Positions 20,220 to 31,935 of a stretch of DNA of 64,000 bases are shown here, piece by piece. How positions within the stretch are numbered: the first letter of the stretch is position 1; each line of letters starts with the position of its first letter. Below the pieces are notes generated by a model. That model was given only the letters and a program-made list of their open reading frames with translations. It ran no database searches and was not told the origin of the DNA. The position numbers were made by a program, and so were the translations under genes. Source of the DNA: Paraniabella ginsengisoli (GTDB lineage Bacteria > Bacteroidota > Bacteroidia > Chitinophagales > Chitinophagaceae); contig NZ_JAKWBL010000001.1 of NCBI RefSeq assembly GCF_022513635.1, positions 1,860,001 to 1,924,000 on the forward strand, read 5' to 3'.

Positions 20220-23200
20220 ATGTCAAGGAAATTAATAAGGAAGTTACAGATAGGATTTGGGATATCATTATTGATTCTGCTGGTGAGTTCGTCGGCGTCT
20301 TATGTCAGCATAAAAAATCAGATGAATAACCGGGGCCAGGTAATTCATACGCAACAAACGATCGAAGCCGCCAATCAGATTTTAATCGATTTGCAGAATG
20401 CAGAAACAGGACAGCGCGGTTATCTTCTAACCGGGAAGGCCAGCTTTTTAGCCCCCTATTATGAAAGCCTGCGATCATTACCCCGCTCCATAGCAGAAGC
20501 ACGGTCGCTCACCAAAGATGATCCGCAACAACTTCGTCGTATAGACAGTGTTGATCAGCTGGTGAATAAACAACTCATCGCATTAAACGAGCATGTGTCC
20601 ATAAAAAGTCTGGCGGCACCATCATGATAGATCAGCTGGAGCAGGGAAAAGATTATATGGATAGTTGCCGGCAAATTATCAGTGGTTTTGTAAATGATGA
20701 ATCAGCTACGCTTCGACAAAGCAGTGAAAAGATGCATCGTAATTCCAACGCTACTTCTCTGTTCATTTTATTTGCGGCTGCCGTTTCTATGTTCATCACC
20801 ATTTATTTCTATCTGCAGATAAGAAGTGAGTTTAAGAAAAGAGAAAAAATGCAGCAACTTTTAAAGACAAAAGATGAAGAGATAAGCAAAAGGCTTACGC
20901 TGGTTCAGCATGTAGCCCAAAAGGTATCTGGCGGAGATTATTCGGTACGAATAAAAGAAAATGAAAAAGATGATCTAGGCAGCATTTCTACTTCGCTTAA
21001 CGATATGGCTGTCTCATTGCAAAACTCGTTTGACAACATCAATAATAACGAATGGAGGCAAACAGGCCTTGCCATGCTCAATGAAATTATGGCCGGCAAT
21101 AAGACAGAAGAATTGCTTGCTAAAGATACGCTGGATCACCTGGTTGGTTATGGAGCCTGTTTGAACGGAGCTTTTTATCTTTTAGATAAAGGGCTGTTGC
21201 AATTGCAAAGTGCTTATGCATTGGAAACCCATATGAAAACACAGTATGCATCCGGTGAAGGAATCGTTGGACAGGTTTTTAGCGATCGTGAAATTAAAGT
21301 ATTAAATAATGTCTCTGAAGCTGATTTCGTAGCGAGCTTTTCAGCAGGCCAACTTAAGGTTAGTAATCTTGTATGGCTGCCTTTGCTGGTAAAAGGCCAA
21401 TGTGTTGGTGTTATTGAATTGGGTTCAACAACACCATTTGAAACACTTGACATTGATTTTTATAAAGAAGCATCGAGAATTATAACACTTGAAATAATTG
21501 CAGCAAAAGGAAGAAAGCAGGTACAAACTTTACTGGAAGAAACTCAGGCACAAACAGAAGAATTACAAACGCAACATTCTGAACTTGAAAATCTGAATAC
21601 TGAGTTGGAAGCTCAAACACAGAAGTTACAGGCTTCGGAAGAAGAGCTGCGCGTGCAACAGGAAGAATTATTGCAGTCTAACCAGGAATTGGAAGAGCGA
21701 TCTAAATTGCTTGAAGAAAAGAATCTTTTGATTGCTCATCGAAATTCTGAAATTCAAAAGAAAGCAGAAGAGCTTGCATTAAGTACCAAATACAAATCAG
21801 AGTTTTTGGCCAACATGTCTCATGAACTTCGCACACCCTTAAATTCTATTCTGCTTTTATCACGTTTGATGGTTGAAAATGCTGATGATAATTTAAATGA
21901 TGATCAGATAGAATCAGCTAAAGTGATACAGAGTTCAGGCTCCAGCTTATTGAACCTGATCGATGAAATTCTCGACCTTTCGAAGATTGAAGCAGGGAAA
22001 ATGGAACTGGAATACAAACCTTTGGAATTAGTTGAGTTAAAGAATGATTTGCTTAACATGTTTGCGCCGATGGCCAAAGACAAGGGATTAGATTTTGCGA
22101 TTAACTTTGAAGAACATGCTAACAATAATCTCACAACTGACAAACTCAGGTTAGAACAAGTATTACGTAACCTGCTTTCAAATGCTATTAAGTTTACGGA
22201 AAAAGGGTCGGTAACATTATCTGTTTCGCAAACAGCAGATAATCCCGATAACATGCGATTTGTTGTTGAAGACACGGGTATTGGAATCAGCGAAGAAAAT
22301 CAAAAAATTGTATTCGAAGCTTTTCAGCAAGCAGATGGTTCTACACGCCGCAAATTCGGAGGTACAGGATTAGGTCTTTCCATTAGCAGGGAACTTGCAC
22401 GCTTACTTGGCGGTGACATAAGCGTAAACAGTACAATAGGTAAAGGAAGTGTATTCACATTGGTGATTCCAAAAGAGAGTAAACTGAATGATCCCGTAAA
22501 ACCTAAGGCAGATCCCATTACCGAATTTATTGCTAAAAATGTTGAAGACCCTATAGTGCTGGATACGGGAAAACAGATCATCTTAACAGATGTAGAAATT
22601 CCGGAAGATGTAAGCGATGACAGGAATGATATAACCCCCGGCGATAAAGTAATTTTAATTGTTGAAGATGATACCAACTTTGCTAAGGCGCTTTTAAAAT
22701 ACACGCATCAGCAGAAGTATAAAGGTGTTATCATTGTTAGAGGTGACCTGGCTGCCCAGGCGGCAGAAACCTATCAGCCTTTGGCAATTTTGCTTGACAT
22801 TCAGCTTCCGGTAAAAAATGGCTGGCAGGTTATGGATGAGGTGAAAGCCAACCCTAAAACACGGCATATACCAGTACACATCATGTCGTCGATGAAGGTT
22901 AAGAAAGAGAGCTTGCTAAAAGGAGCCATCGACTTTATCAATAAACCTGTTGCTCTGGAGCAAATGGGTCAAATCTTTAAAAGGATTGAAGACGCGTTAA
23001 GCCGTAACCCAAGAAAGGTGTTGATCGTTGAAGAAAATCCTAAGCACGCCACAGCACTCTCTTATTTTTTAAGCAACTTTAATATTGTATCAGAAATAAA
23101 AAACAACGTTGATGACAGCATTACCGCGCTTGTATCTGATAAAGTTAATTGTGTGATCTTAGACATGGGCGTGCCCGATAAAACAGGTTACGAAACATTG

Positions 23201-23818
23201 GAAGCTATTAAAAGTAAAGACGGGCTTGAAGATCTTCCTATTATCATTTTCACAGGTAAGAATCTTTCACATGCGGAAGAAATGAAAATACGACAGTACG
23301 CAGATTCTATCGTTATTAAAACTGCCCATTCTTTTCAGCGCATACTTGATGAAGTAGGGCTGTTTTTACATTTAGTTGAAGAAAGTAATATTGAACCGGA
23401 AAAACGAAACGCCAATAAGTTAGGATCTCTGAATGAAGTATTAAAAGATAAAACGGTATTGATAGCAGACGACGATGTACGCAATATTTTTTCGTTGACC
23501 AAGACGCTTGAAAAATACCATATGAAAGTAGTTTCTGCAATAGATGGCAAAGAAGCCCTGCAACAGCTTGACATTCATCCTGACACATCCATGATTCTGA
23601 TGGATATGATGATGCCAGAAATGGATGGTTATGAAACTATTCAACGAATCAGAAACATGCCAGCTTATAGCAAACTGCCCATCATCGCAGTTACGGCAAA
23701 GGCAATGACCGGCGACCGCGAAAAATGTATAAAAGCGGGAGCATCCGATTATATTTCAAAACCTGTCGATAAAGACCAATTATTGTCATTATTAAGGGTT
23801 TGGTTATACGAAAATTAA
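20220..23818 (+). CDS. CHASE3-HAMP-GAF hybrid histidine kinase with three receivers (one-base frameshift)
   Basis: About 1199 residues, inner membrane. TM1 (about 10-28) and TM2 (about 178-199) flank a CHASE3 sensor with QNAETGQRGYLLTG. A HAMP linker (about 200-270), GAF domain (about 285-430), a glutamate-rich coiled coil (about 435-520), HisKA SHELRTPLNS (His near 535) and HATPase (NAIKFTEKG, DTGIGI, GGTGLGLSIS) follow. Three receivers start near 807, 933 and 1077, with Asp in LLDIQLP, ILDMGVP and LMDMMMPEMDG. The frame breaks in the A run 20602-20606; one added A gives IKKSGGTIMIDQLEQGKDYM. CHASE3 binds an unidentified ligand. The three receivers suggest a branched phosphorelay. Confidence 0.92.
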
Positions 23819-23828
23819 AGTTGGAAGG

Positions 23829-24206
23829 ATGGTAAAGAACAATGAGAAATTAATATTAATCATCGACGACGATAGTCGAAATATTTTTGCATTACAACTA
23901 ACATTAAAAGCAAGGAAGTATCAGTTCATTTCCTGCCTCAGTTCTGCTGAAGGACTGCAGGTACTGCAACAAAATCCTTCAATAGGTTTAGTACTGATGG
24001 ATATGATGATGGCTGAAATGGACGGATATGAAGCGATCAGAATTATCAGGTCTTCTGATCAATATCCAAACGTGCCCATTATTGCTGTGACAGCTAATGC
24101 TATGAGTGGCGATCGCGAAAAATGTATGGAAGCCGGAGCGAACGGTTATATTTCCAAACCAATAGATGTGGACCGATTATTGGATATGATTGAAAAATGG
24201 CTATAG
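23829..24206 (+). CDS. Single-domain response regulator
   Basis: A receiver domain of 125 residues with no output domain. The acidic pocket is IIDDD (11-15), the phospho-acceptor is Asp58 in LVLMDMMMAEMDGYE, the switch threonine is in VTANAMSGDREK and the conserved lysine in ISKPID. It closely resembles the third receiver of the upstream kinase, which suggests it arose from it by duplication. It lies 10 nt after that kinase and its stop codon abuts the CheR start codon, so it is translationally coupled. It most likely shuttles phosphate within this cluster or regulates a partner by direct binding. Confidence 0.92.
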   Translation: MVKNNEKLILIIDDDSRNIFALQLTLKARKYQFISCLSSAEGLQVLQQNPSIGLVLMDMMMAEMDGYEAIRIIRSSDQYPNVPIIAVTANAMSGDREKCMEAGANGYISKPIDVDRLLDMIEKWL

Positions 24207-25030
24207 ATGATTGATCCGGATATTGTTAAGGAAGATGAGATGGAGTTACTACTGAAAGATATTTTTAGCTTGTACGATTATGACTTTACTCAATATAGCA
24301 AGGCCTCTCTTAAAAGGCGCCTGAATAGAATATGTATGATCGACAAGTTTACCAGCTTTGCAGAGTTGCGATATAAACTTAATAATGACGCATCTTATCT
24401 TCCACGTTTCATAGAAGAAATAACTGTGAATGTAACAGAGATGTTTCGCGACCCGCATTTTTACAAAACGCTAAGAGATCATATCCTTCCGGTTTTGGGT
24501 ACACATCCTTTTATTCGCATATGGGTAGCAGGTTGTTCTACCGGAGAAGAAGCATATTCACTTGCCATACTTTTGCAGGAAGCAAATCTTTACCACAAAT
24601 CATTACTTTATGCAACTGACATAAATCCGGGTGTACTGGATAAAGCTTCAAAAGGAATTTTTCCAAAAAACACATTGGCACAATATGAAGAAAACTATGC
24701 TTTGTCTGGCGGAAAAAAGACATTGCATCCTATTATGTATCTCGCTATGATATGGTAAAATTTAATTCTGATTTGAGTGATAAGATCATTTTCTCAACAC
24801 ATAACCTGGTGTCTGATTCTTCATTCAATGAATTTCAACTTATTTTGTGCAGGAATGTATTGATATATTTTGATAAAGATCTTCAGAATAAAGTCTTTAA
24901 ACTATTTGATGATAGCTTGCAGCAATTAGGATATCTGGCGTTGGGTTCCAAAGAAACGATCCGGTTCTCATCAATAGAAAGCACTTACAGGCAGTGTCAC
25001 GACGAAAAGATCTGGAAAAAAATCAGCTAA
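24207..25030 (+). CDS. cheR: CheR-type protein-glutamate methyltransferase (one-base frameshift)
   Basis: About 274 residues. The N-terminal helical domain (YDFTQYSKASLKRRLNR) precedes the SAM-dependent core: VTEMFRDPHFYKTLRDH, the SAM-binding strand RIWVAGCSTGEEAYSLAILL, and ATDINPGVLDKA. The frame breaks in the A run 24713-24718. One extra A gives GGKKDIASYYVSRYDMVKF, then the conserved LILCRNVLIYFD. In chemotaxis, CheR methylates glutamates of receptors. Here no methyl-accepting receptor is present, so the target may be a cluster protein such as the coiled-coil kinase. Gene order receiver-CheR-CheB is common in Bacteroidota. Confidence 0.9.
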
Positions 25031-25041
25031 AATTTGGTAGC

Positions 25042-25614
25042 ATGCAGGATCGGAATAAAACAGAAATTTTATTAATCGGAGGCTCGGCCGGAAGCATCAG
25101 TGTGCTTTTAGAAATACTACCGCATTTAAACAATCAACTTTCTTTTCCCATTGTTATTGTATTGCACCGCAAAGCTTACAGGGAGAGCACAATGGATACT
25201 TTATTGGGCTTTTACAGCGTTTTGCCGGTTAATGAAGCCTATGATAAAATGGCACTTCAGAAAAGTTGTATCTATATCGCCCCTGCGGATTATCATCTGC
25301 TATTCGAAAACAAAGAGCAGATCGCATTGGATGTTTCTGAAAAAATAAACTACTCCAGGCCTTCTATTGATATAACTTTCCAATCGGCTGCGCAAGTATT
25401 TAAAGAACATACTACAGCATTATTACTATCGGGGGCCAACAATGATGGTATGGAAGGCATGCGCTTTATTGCTGACCATGGGGGAACAGTGCTGGTGCAG
25501 GATCCTAATACTGCCGAGTTTGATTATATGCCGAAACAAAGCATTAAAAATACTGATGTAAATGAAGTTCTAAAGCCAAAAAATATGGCTGATTTTATCA
25601 ATCACCTTGCCTGA
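25042..25614 (+). CDS. cheB: CheB-type methylesterase without receiver domain
   Basis: Catalytic domain only, 190 residues from the ATG at 25042; an in-frame ATG at 24994 overlaps cheR and is less likely. The Ser-His-Asp triad is visible as Ser15 in IGGSAGS, His42 in VLHRKAYRES and Asp135 in SGANNDGMEGM. ISKP-like receiver motifs are absent, so activity cannot be gated by phosphorylation of an attached receiver; the lone receiver at 23829 could do it in trans. It starts 12 nt after cheR and ends the cluster. The expected reaction is hydrolysis or deamidation of the gamma-glutamyl methyl esters made by CheR. Confidence 0.9.
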   Translation: MQDRNKTEILLIGGSAGSISVLLEILPHLNNQLSFPIVIVLHRKAYRESTMDTLLGFYSVLPVNEAYDKMALQKSCIYIAPADYHLLFENKEQIALDVSEKINYSRPSIDITFQSAAQVFKEHTTALLLSGANNDGMEGMRFIADHGGTVLVQDPNTAEFDYMPKQSIKNTDVNEVLKPKNMADFINHLA

Positions 25615-25661
25615 TCAACCTTCAACAAACGGGGATGATGGTCATTTTTATTAACTGTATA

Positions 25662-27532
25662 CTAAGGCTTGTTATTTATTTTTACATGTTGAGCTTCACT
25701 AAAATCATAATCGTAGCTATTATTTTTCATCTTGTAATTAATTACTCTTTCAAATAAAAAGGGATACTTATTGAAGTGAAACGCCGGAAATGCTTTGTTA
25801 GTTTTAATCTTATTATTTTTAAAGATCAGGCCATCAACAGATTTCGCGTAAACCAAAGGCATGTCAAAGGTTTCAAAGGTGTTGTTTTCAATTACAATCC
25901 CTGAATGGAAAAATTTATTTTGATTTTTAAGATCCGGAATTTCTGGATATATAGATATAATAGCGTTTGTAAACTGAAACATATTGGTTAAGGCATTTAC
26001 AAATTTATTGTTTCTGATAATAACGGAACGACAGGCGCCGGTTTCATACCAGCCATTGCAATCGCCGCAAAGCAATATGGCAGAACCGGAAGTATGATCA
26101 AATAAATTGTTTTCAACAACAGTTTTTTTAGGTGTGCTAAATAGTGATCCACGAGCCCTGTTATTGCGAATAATATTATTAGCAAAATATACTCCAGGTG
26201 TCCAGCTTAGGTTTTCAATACCCAAACTATTTTCCTTCATCATCTTTTCATCCAGAATATTTTCAAATGTCAATTCGAATATTTTAGCACCAAAAAAAGT
26301 GGGTTGGTCTAAAGATTTGATTGACTTAATTCTGTTTGGCTTGCCGGTCAGTTCCATAGTTGTGCTGGCAACAAATTGCACCTGATCGCCTGGCAGGCCC
26401 CATTCAAAACCGTAAGATTGAGGATGCATGTATTGGGCTACTACAGTTGTATTATTCTTTCGCTCCACTATTTTTAAATAGGTGCCATGTATGTTAATAG
26501 CATCGTCCATCATTCCTTCATACGTTCCGTTAACTGATGTGATCTTGCCCTTACATCCTGAAAAATGGGTAGCATCTGCCTGAGTTGTAAAGTACCTTGG
26601 ATCCTTATCTCCTCTTAACATTACACTGAAGCGGTCTAACTTTATATTTTCTGATACCTGCGCCAAAAGGCCCATGCCTTCCGCATAATGTACCTTTATA
26701 TTTTCAAATGATACATTTTTACCATGATCGAGAAATATGCCGGGTGCAGGGCGCTGCCAGGATCGCATCGCCAAAATTGTTCCTGAAACTAATTTTTTAT
26801 TCTTCCAATTAAAAGCCTTTATAACACCTGGCCGTACGGCTACCACATGACGTGCAGACACACGTACATCGCTTGTGTTGTATAGTATATGACGTGTTTT
26901 TTTATCGAAAGCAATACAGGAACTCGGATTGTTTTCCCAACCTAAACCCTGATTATAGAAAACACTATCTCTTATTTCATACTTTACCCAAGGTGCAGTT
27001 TGGAAAGTAATAACCCCATTTGTAGTGTCATTATCTATAATTTCAACCTGGCTGATTTGAGGTTTATCAAAGTCAATATGTATATTTTTAATTGAGAAAT
27101 TTTCAACGCTTTCAATTACTAAAGGAAGCATGCGGCCATGAAATATAAAATCAGCGCCCTTGCCATCAACCAACAATTGATTAATATTTCCGAATATAAG
27201 CCCAATAGTTTTAGGGTTGTCCTGATCGTGATTAGAAATATAAAGTTCTTTTTTATAGCCTTGTCTGGGAAAAAGTCATAGCGGCCAGGCTCAAAAGAAA
27301 TAGAAATTGGTTTTCCTGGTTTACTGTTCTTTTTAATCACTTCTAAAGCCTGGTAAAACAGCGGTGTAATATCTTCACCGGTATTGGGTTGGATTCCCAT
27401 TTTTGACAGGTTATAGTAGGTCGTATCATTATTCGCGTAAGCATAGAATGACTGACATATAAGTTGAATAGAAATATAGAAAATTAGCAGGCATTTAATT
27501 ATAGCCGAATTTTTTATTAATTTATTTTGCAT
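25662..27532 (-). CDS. GH110 alpha-1,3-galactosidase, right-handed beta-helix (one-base frameshift)
   Basis: About 623 residues with a signal peptide ending AYANN. The beta-helix contains the GH110 segments DATHFSGCKGKI and EGMMDDAINIHGTYLKI, whose acidic pair matches the family active site. The strand repeats NVSFENIKVHYAEG and SGIVIENNTFETFD show the helix turns. The frame breaks in the T run 27249-27254; one extra A on the coding strand gives KKELYISNHDQDNPKTIG, then GNINQLLVDGKGADF. GH110 enzymes remove terminal alpha-1,3-linked galactose, known from blood-group B, linear B antigens and red-algal galactans. It ends the long minus-strand gene run, 19 nt behind GH116. The partner sulfatase upstream suggests a sulfated galactose-containing target. 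Confidence 0.86.
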
Positions 27533-27551
27533 TAGTAAACTTAGTTTATAC

Positions 27552-30227
27552 CTATCCTAATTCTATTGTGAGTTTATTTCCGGCGGCCACTTCAACTGCG
27601 GTTATTAGTTCTACCTGATCGTCCATTAATGTAGCTGGTACGTTTTTGCCATTGAGCGAAACTATAACTTTATTAAACGAGATTAATTTTTGAATACCAA
27701 TAGACCTTAACCGCACTTTGCCATATTTTACTTCAAATATATGGCGTTGCTTATTTGATATCTCCTGTGTATAACAACCCCACCCTTCTGCCGCAGTAAA
27801 TGCAGCTTTGAAATTTTCCTTATTCCATTTAGGAGCAAAACTAATGTACCCCTTTGGCCCATGATATTCAAATCCACAGGCAGATATGAAAGTGCCATAA
27901 CTGGCCATAGCTCTGGCGTAATGATCGCTACATTCAATTTCGTTAAAAGGATTTCTTTTAGCAGCATGATACCGGTCGTGTACACAACGGGTTAATATTA
28001 ATGCCTCATCAATCATTTCTTCCGCCATCATGTGGCTTGCCACCTGGTGTTCGAAACCGCTCATGCATTCATGAAAATATCCCATCTGCCATGTAACACT
28101 ATCTCCATAAGGCTTTGCTTCATTTTTAGGATTTGTATTCATGACCATGCCTCCTTCTCCCGGCAAGGCATAAGGGCGACCACCTGTGTGAGTACTAATA
28201 TAGGGGCCAACATCAGGTGTGAAATTGTATTTCCATAATGATCTTAGTGCTTTTATTGTTTTCTCTTTATCCCATAACCTGCCAAGGCCTGCCTGAAAAG
28301 CCCAGCTTTGTCCATACACCTGGTCAATGTGGCAAGTATTATAAGAACCCAATTTCTTTCTTCCCTCAACAGCGTCTGGCCGGTGAATAAAATACTCTCC
28401 ATTAAAAAGATGGTCTGCCATGTTCTTATTACCCTTTTCTACAAATGTTTTACAAATTGCAGCAAACGCCTTATCATTAACTTCTTCAGCCATCATTTGA
28501 GAAGCTTTTGCAGCAGCAATACATAAACCAACGATCCAAGCAATTTCTCCTTCCCAAACAGCATCCAATGTATTCTCCATCGGACTATCAATCATACCAT
28601 CACCATTTTTGTCCTGGGCAAGCATGAATTGTGTAGCTCTTTTTATTTGAGGCCAATTTGCTTTTAAAAATTTATCATCAACGCTCATTTGATGTTCCCT
28701 GTAACTACGCAGAATACTTCCCGCCTGTCCATCGATTGCAGGCCTGCTTTCATATTCCGCACGGAAAATAATACCTCCATTGTCTTGCATCGCAATATCA
28801 AAATCGGTGCGTTGCCTGGCATCTCTTTCAAGCGATGGAAATATGCGACCCATTGCTTGCGCATACTGCCAAACATGCGTACATGTACCTTCACAAGCGT
28901 TAACGCCTTCCCAACCCCAAAATCGATCATTTGAAAACCTGTAAGTATTTGCCGTGGCCAGTGTACCAATGTTCAAAAATGTTCTTTCCAAAAACCAGTA
29001 AGGCAATGAACTATTGTAATATGTATTTTTCCATAACAGTGTTTTCCCATATAATTCCTCAAAGTTCAGTGCAACATGTGTCCCAATATCTGCAGCATCT
29101 TTAAAACGCTTTCCGTAGTAATAACCCTGCTCTATTTCAGGGAGTTTATTTAGCTTGGCGAGTGCATGATTAAAATGCCAGCCAATAATAAATTGGGGTT
29201 CCCATGTTTTTCCTGGAACTATTTCATGAATCGCACAGATGCTTCCAATTAATTTGTCGGTTGCTTCTGCGGTTGCCATTTTTTTATTTTCACTATCAAA
29301 AGTCTGATCGGTAACCGGCCATGGATTAGCGTCAACATTCAATTTAGCTCCACCACCAACGAATGTTATACTGGTAGTTCCGGCATCCCTTTGTTGAGTA
29401 GCATTTAGATCATTGGCATGAAAAGATCCAACAACACCTGAAAATTCTGTTCCATCAAAAACTGTATTTTGTCTTAATCCTTCATTCTTTTTAGCTGTTA
29501 TTTTACGAGCACCATTTTCCATCCACCCAACAACAGAAGCTTTGACATTACCAGCCGATGTGTTTTTGAGTTGTATCGAGTAAACAGTTGCAGGAATTGC
29601 AGAGTTGTCCGGATCAAGAGGAATAAAAATCCCACCTGCTTGTACAGTTATTTCCAACGGAAAATCATCATCAATATATCTGATTGTTGCTAAAGGATAA
29701 GTAGCCTCGAAGTGTATATCCTGCCAATCACTTTCTTTCAATTCCTTAATAATGGTTTTGCCTTCAGCCTCAATCCGAATAGCGAATCCTTGTTCTAAAA
29801 CTCTCTTATTATCTGCGATAGACGGTTCCACATAGTTTGCCCCATCACGATTTCGAACCTTAACATCTTCTATTCCGTTATTCCATATTGCAGTTTTAGG
29901 ATCTACGCCTTCTCGATCATCATTATAAATACCCCATAACCAAAGTCTTCCGTCTCCTCCTAAATATACCGTTCCTGCATGCAATCCTCCAGCAGGCATG
30001 CCTATGTACTTTAACTCGTTTTTTGCCTTTGTATATAAAGTTGGTTTTGCTCTGTCATATAGCGAACGAATCCAGTCAGGATCCAGATTCTTTTTCTCTG
30101 GAATATTATGAATAGGAAACATTAGATTGGGCTGTGCTGCAAGGGGTTTTAGAAAAGCTGGTAGGACGCTGTATCCTAAAGCAGACATGCCACTTATCTT
30201 TATGAAATCTCTTCGTGACTTTTTCAA
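27552..30227 (-). CDS. GH116/DUF608 glycoside hydrolase with Tat-type signal
   Basis: An intact 891-residue protein. It begins MKKSRRDFIKISG, a twin-arginine motif, followed by a hydrophobic stretch, so it is likely exported folded. The N-terminal beta-sandwich (GBA2_N type) carries IGMPAGGLHAGTVYLGGDG. The (alpha/alpha)6 domain (DUF608) carries ACEGTCTHVWQYAQAMGRIF, QDKNGDGMIDSPMENTLD and FNEIECSDHYARAMASYG. This two-domain order matches GH116, which includes beta-glucosidases and beta-xylosidases. The gene lies 44 nt behind the sulfatase and 19 nt before GH110. Exact sugar is unknown; the fold and family are well supported. Confidence 0.87.
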   Translation of the reverse strand: MKKSRRDFIKISGMSALGYSVLPAFLKPLAAQPNLMFPIHNIPEKKNLDPDWIRSLYDRAKPTLYTKAKNELKYIGMPAGGLHAGTVYLGGDGRLWLWGIYNDDREGVDPKTAIWNNGIEDVKVRNRDGANYVEPSIADNKRVLEQGFAIRIEAEGKTIIKELKESDWQDIHFEATYPLATIRYIDDDFPLEITVQAGGIFIPLDPDNSAIPATVYSIQLKNTSAGNVKASVVGWMENGARKITAKKNEGLRQNTVFDGTEFSGVVGSFHANDLNATQQRDAGTTSITFVGGGAKLNVDANPWPVTDQTFDSENKKMATAEATDKLIGSICAIHEIVPGKTWEPQFIIGWHFNHALAKLNKLPEIEQGYYYGKRFKDAADIGTHVALNFEELYGKTLLWKNTYYNSSLPYWFLERTFLNIGTLATANTYRFSNDRFWGWEGVNACEGTCTHVWQYAQAMGRIFPSLERDARQRTDFDIAMQDNGGIIFRAEYESRPAIDGQAGSILRSYREHQMSVDDKFLKANWPQIKRATQFMLAQDKNGDGMIDSPMENTLDAVWEGEIAWIVGLCIAAAKASQMMAEEVNDKAFAAICKTFVEKGNKNMADHLFNGEYFIHRPDAVEGRKKLGSYNTCHIDQVYGQSWAFQAGLGRLWDKEKTIKALRSLWKYNFTPDVGPYISTHTGGRPYALPGEGGMVMNTNPKNEAKPYGDSVTWQMGYFHECMSGFEHQVASHMMAEEMIDEALILTRCVHDRYHAAKRNPFNEIECSDHYARAMASYGTFISACGFEYHGPKGYISFAPKWNKENFKAAFTAAEGWGCYTQEISNKQRHIFEVKYGKVRLRSIGIQKLISFNKVIVSLNGKNVPATLMDDQVELITAVEVAAGNKLTIELG

Positions 30228-30271
30228 TCGTTATTAATTTGATCGGTTTAAAAAGCTGTAACAAAATTTTA

Positions 30272-31800
30272 TTATTTAACCAATTCATCAGGCCAGGCCA
30301 CCTGCTTGCCATCTTTTTTCCAGGTGGGCATCTGGGCACCACGTTTCTTCAATTCAATAGTCCAAAGTTTAGCGAGTTCTTTTAATTTATCGGGATTAGA
30401 TTTTGAAAGATCATTATGTTCTCCTAAATCATTATCAAGATTGTACAATTCAAGTTTTTTTGTTTCATTAAGTATATCAATTTCCACTTTCCAAAACGCA
30501 TTCCACTTGACCAGGCATAACCTTCATCTTCTTTAGTGGTCCAACGGTTAGGATAATGAAAAAGCAATGGTCTGTCGTTTTTTACAATGGATGGATTTTT
30601 CAATACAGGTAGATAACTTTTGCCGTCTACGGTTCCTGTAAATTTAATCCCTGCCATTTTAAGCACTGTTGGAAAAAAATCTTCTGCACTCACATAACTA
30701 TTTGTTTTGCTTCCCGGCTTAATTACGCTTGGCCACTTAACTAACATAGGAATGCGTACACCACCTTCGTAAGGAGAACCTTTACCGGCACGCAAGGGTA
30801 AATTATGTGTATTTCGAATACCACCGCGACCTGTATTGCTTAGCCCGCCATTATCTGACATAAAAATGATGATCGTATTCTTTTCAATTTCCTTTTTCTT
30901 CAGATAGTCCATAATGTCTCCAAGACTTTTATCCATTCCTTCAAGTAACGACGCATATGCAGCTTCCGTGGAATCCAGACCAGCTGCGACATATTTGCTT
31001 ACATATCTTTTATCTGGTTGAAGAGGTACATGCACAGCATAATGTCCAAGATACAGGAAGAACGGCTTTTTTTCTTTAATAGGAAAATCTATTGCGCTAA
31101 TGGCTTTTTGTGTCAATGCCTCTGTTAAAAAAGTATCTTTTCCATAAAAGGCTTGTAGATCGGGAACAGCATTGAAAGTGGCTTTCCCAGGCATGTTACC
31201 GAAATTTTGTTGGCCATAATAGCTTTGCGGATGCCCTAAAGATGAGCCTGCTATATTCACTACAAAACCCAGGTTCATAGGATCGCTGCCCTTAGTTCCT
31301 AAACTACCCCAATGTGCTTTGCCTACATGAATGGTAAAATAACCTGCGTCTTTAAGCAACTGCGGAAGCGGTTTTTCGCAATGGTAAGTATTTAGATCAT
31401 TTCCAGTGCTTAATCCACTTATGTTCCATGCTGGTGCAGACAACTCATCATCTTTATAATCGGTTGCCTGGTTAGGCGTTATGGAAGTCCAGTTAGTAAT
31501 ATGCGTCCTCACGGAACTCATACCGGATATTAAGGTTGTGCGTGTGGGCGTACAAACGGAATTTACATAAGCCTGTTTAAATAGTAAACCATCCTTCGCC
31601 ATACGTTCCATATTGGGCGTATGGTACTTACGGTTAAGCTCCATTGCTGAATCACCAAAAGGTTGAGAGGTGTCCATCCATCCCATATCATCAACAAGGA
31701 ATAAAATTATATTCGGTCTTTGGGACAGTTTATTATTTTGTCCGTTAGCAATTATACAAGTCCCAAAACCCATCGCCAACATCATCAACAACCGCTTCAT
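30272..31800 (-). CDS. Secreted arylsulfatase-type sulfatase (one-base frameshift)
   Basis: About 509 residues, signal peptide ending ANGQ. Metal ligands lie in LFLVDDMGWMD (Asp37, Asp38). Cys83 in CTPTRTTLISG is the formylglycine precursor of the C-x-P-x-R signature. Histidines lie in LGHYAVHVPL and the later metal site is MSDNGG. The frame breaks near 30469-30471; one added T on the coding strand reads IYFNETKKLELYNLDNDLGE, the normal sulfatase end. It follows the metallophosphoesterase by 135 nt and leads the sulfatase-GH116-GH110 set. It probably removes sulfate so that the glycosidases can act. Confidence 0.88.
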
Positions 31801-31935
31801 ACAAATAAGATTTAAATGAAATGTTCATTTAAAGATAATGAATCTCTGAAGTGGTAATGGTATGCAATCGTTTGCTCAAGATTGCATTGTAGTAATATAA
31901 TACTTAGATGAGTATGCTATGTGAGAATAAAATAC

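Noticed and set aside
24994..25041. Upstream start for cheB overlapping cheR
   Set aside because: It would add 16 residues from the cheR end with no family match; the ATG at 25042 fits the domain start.
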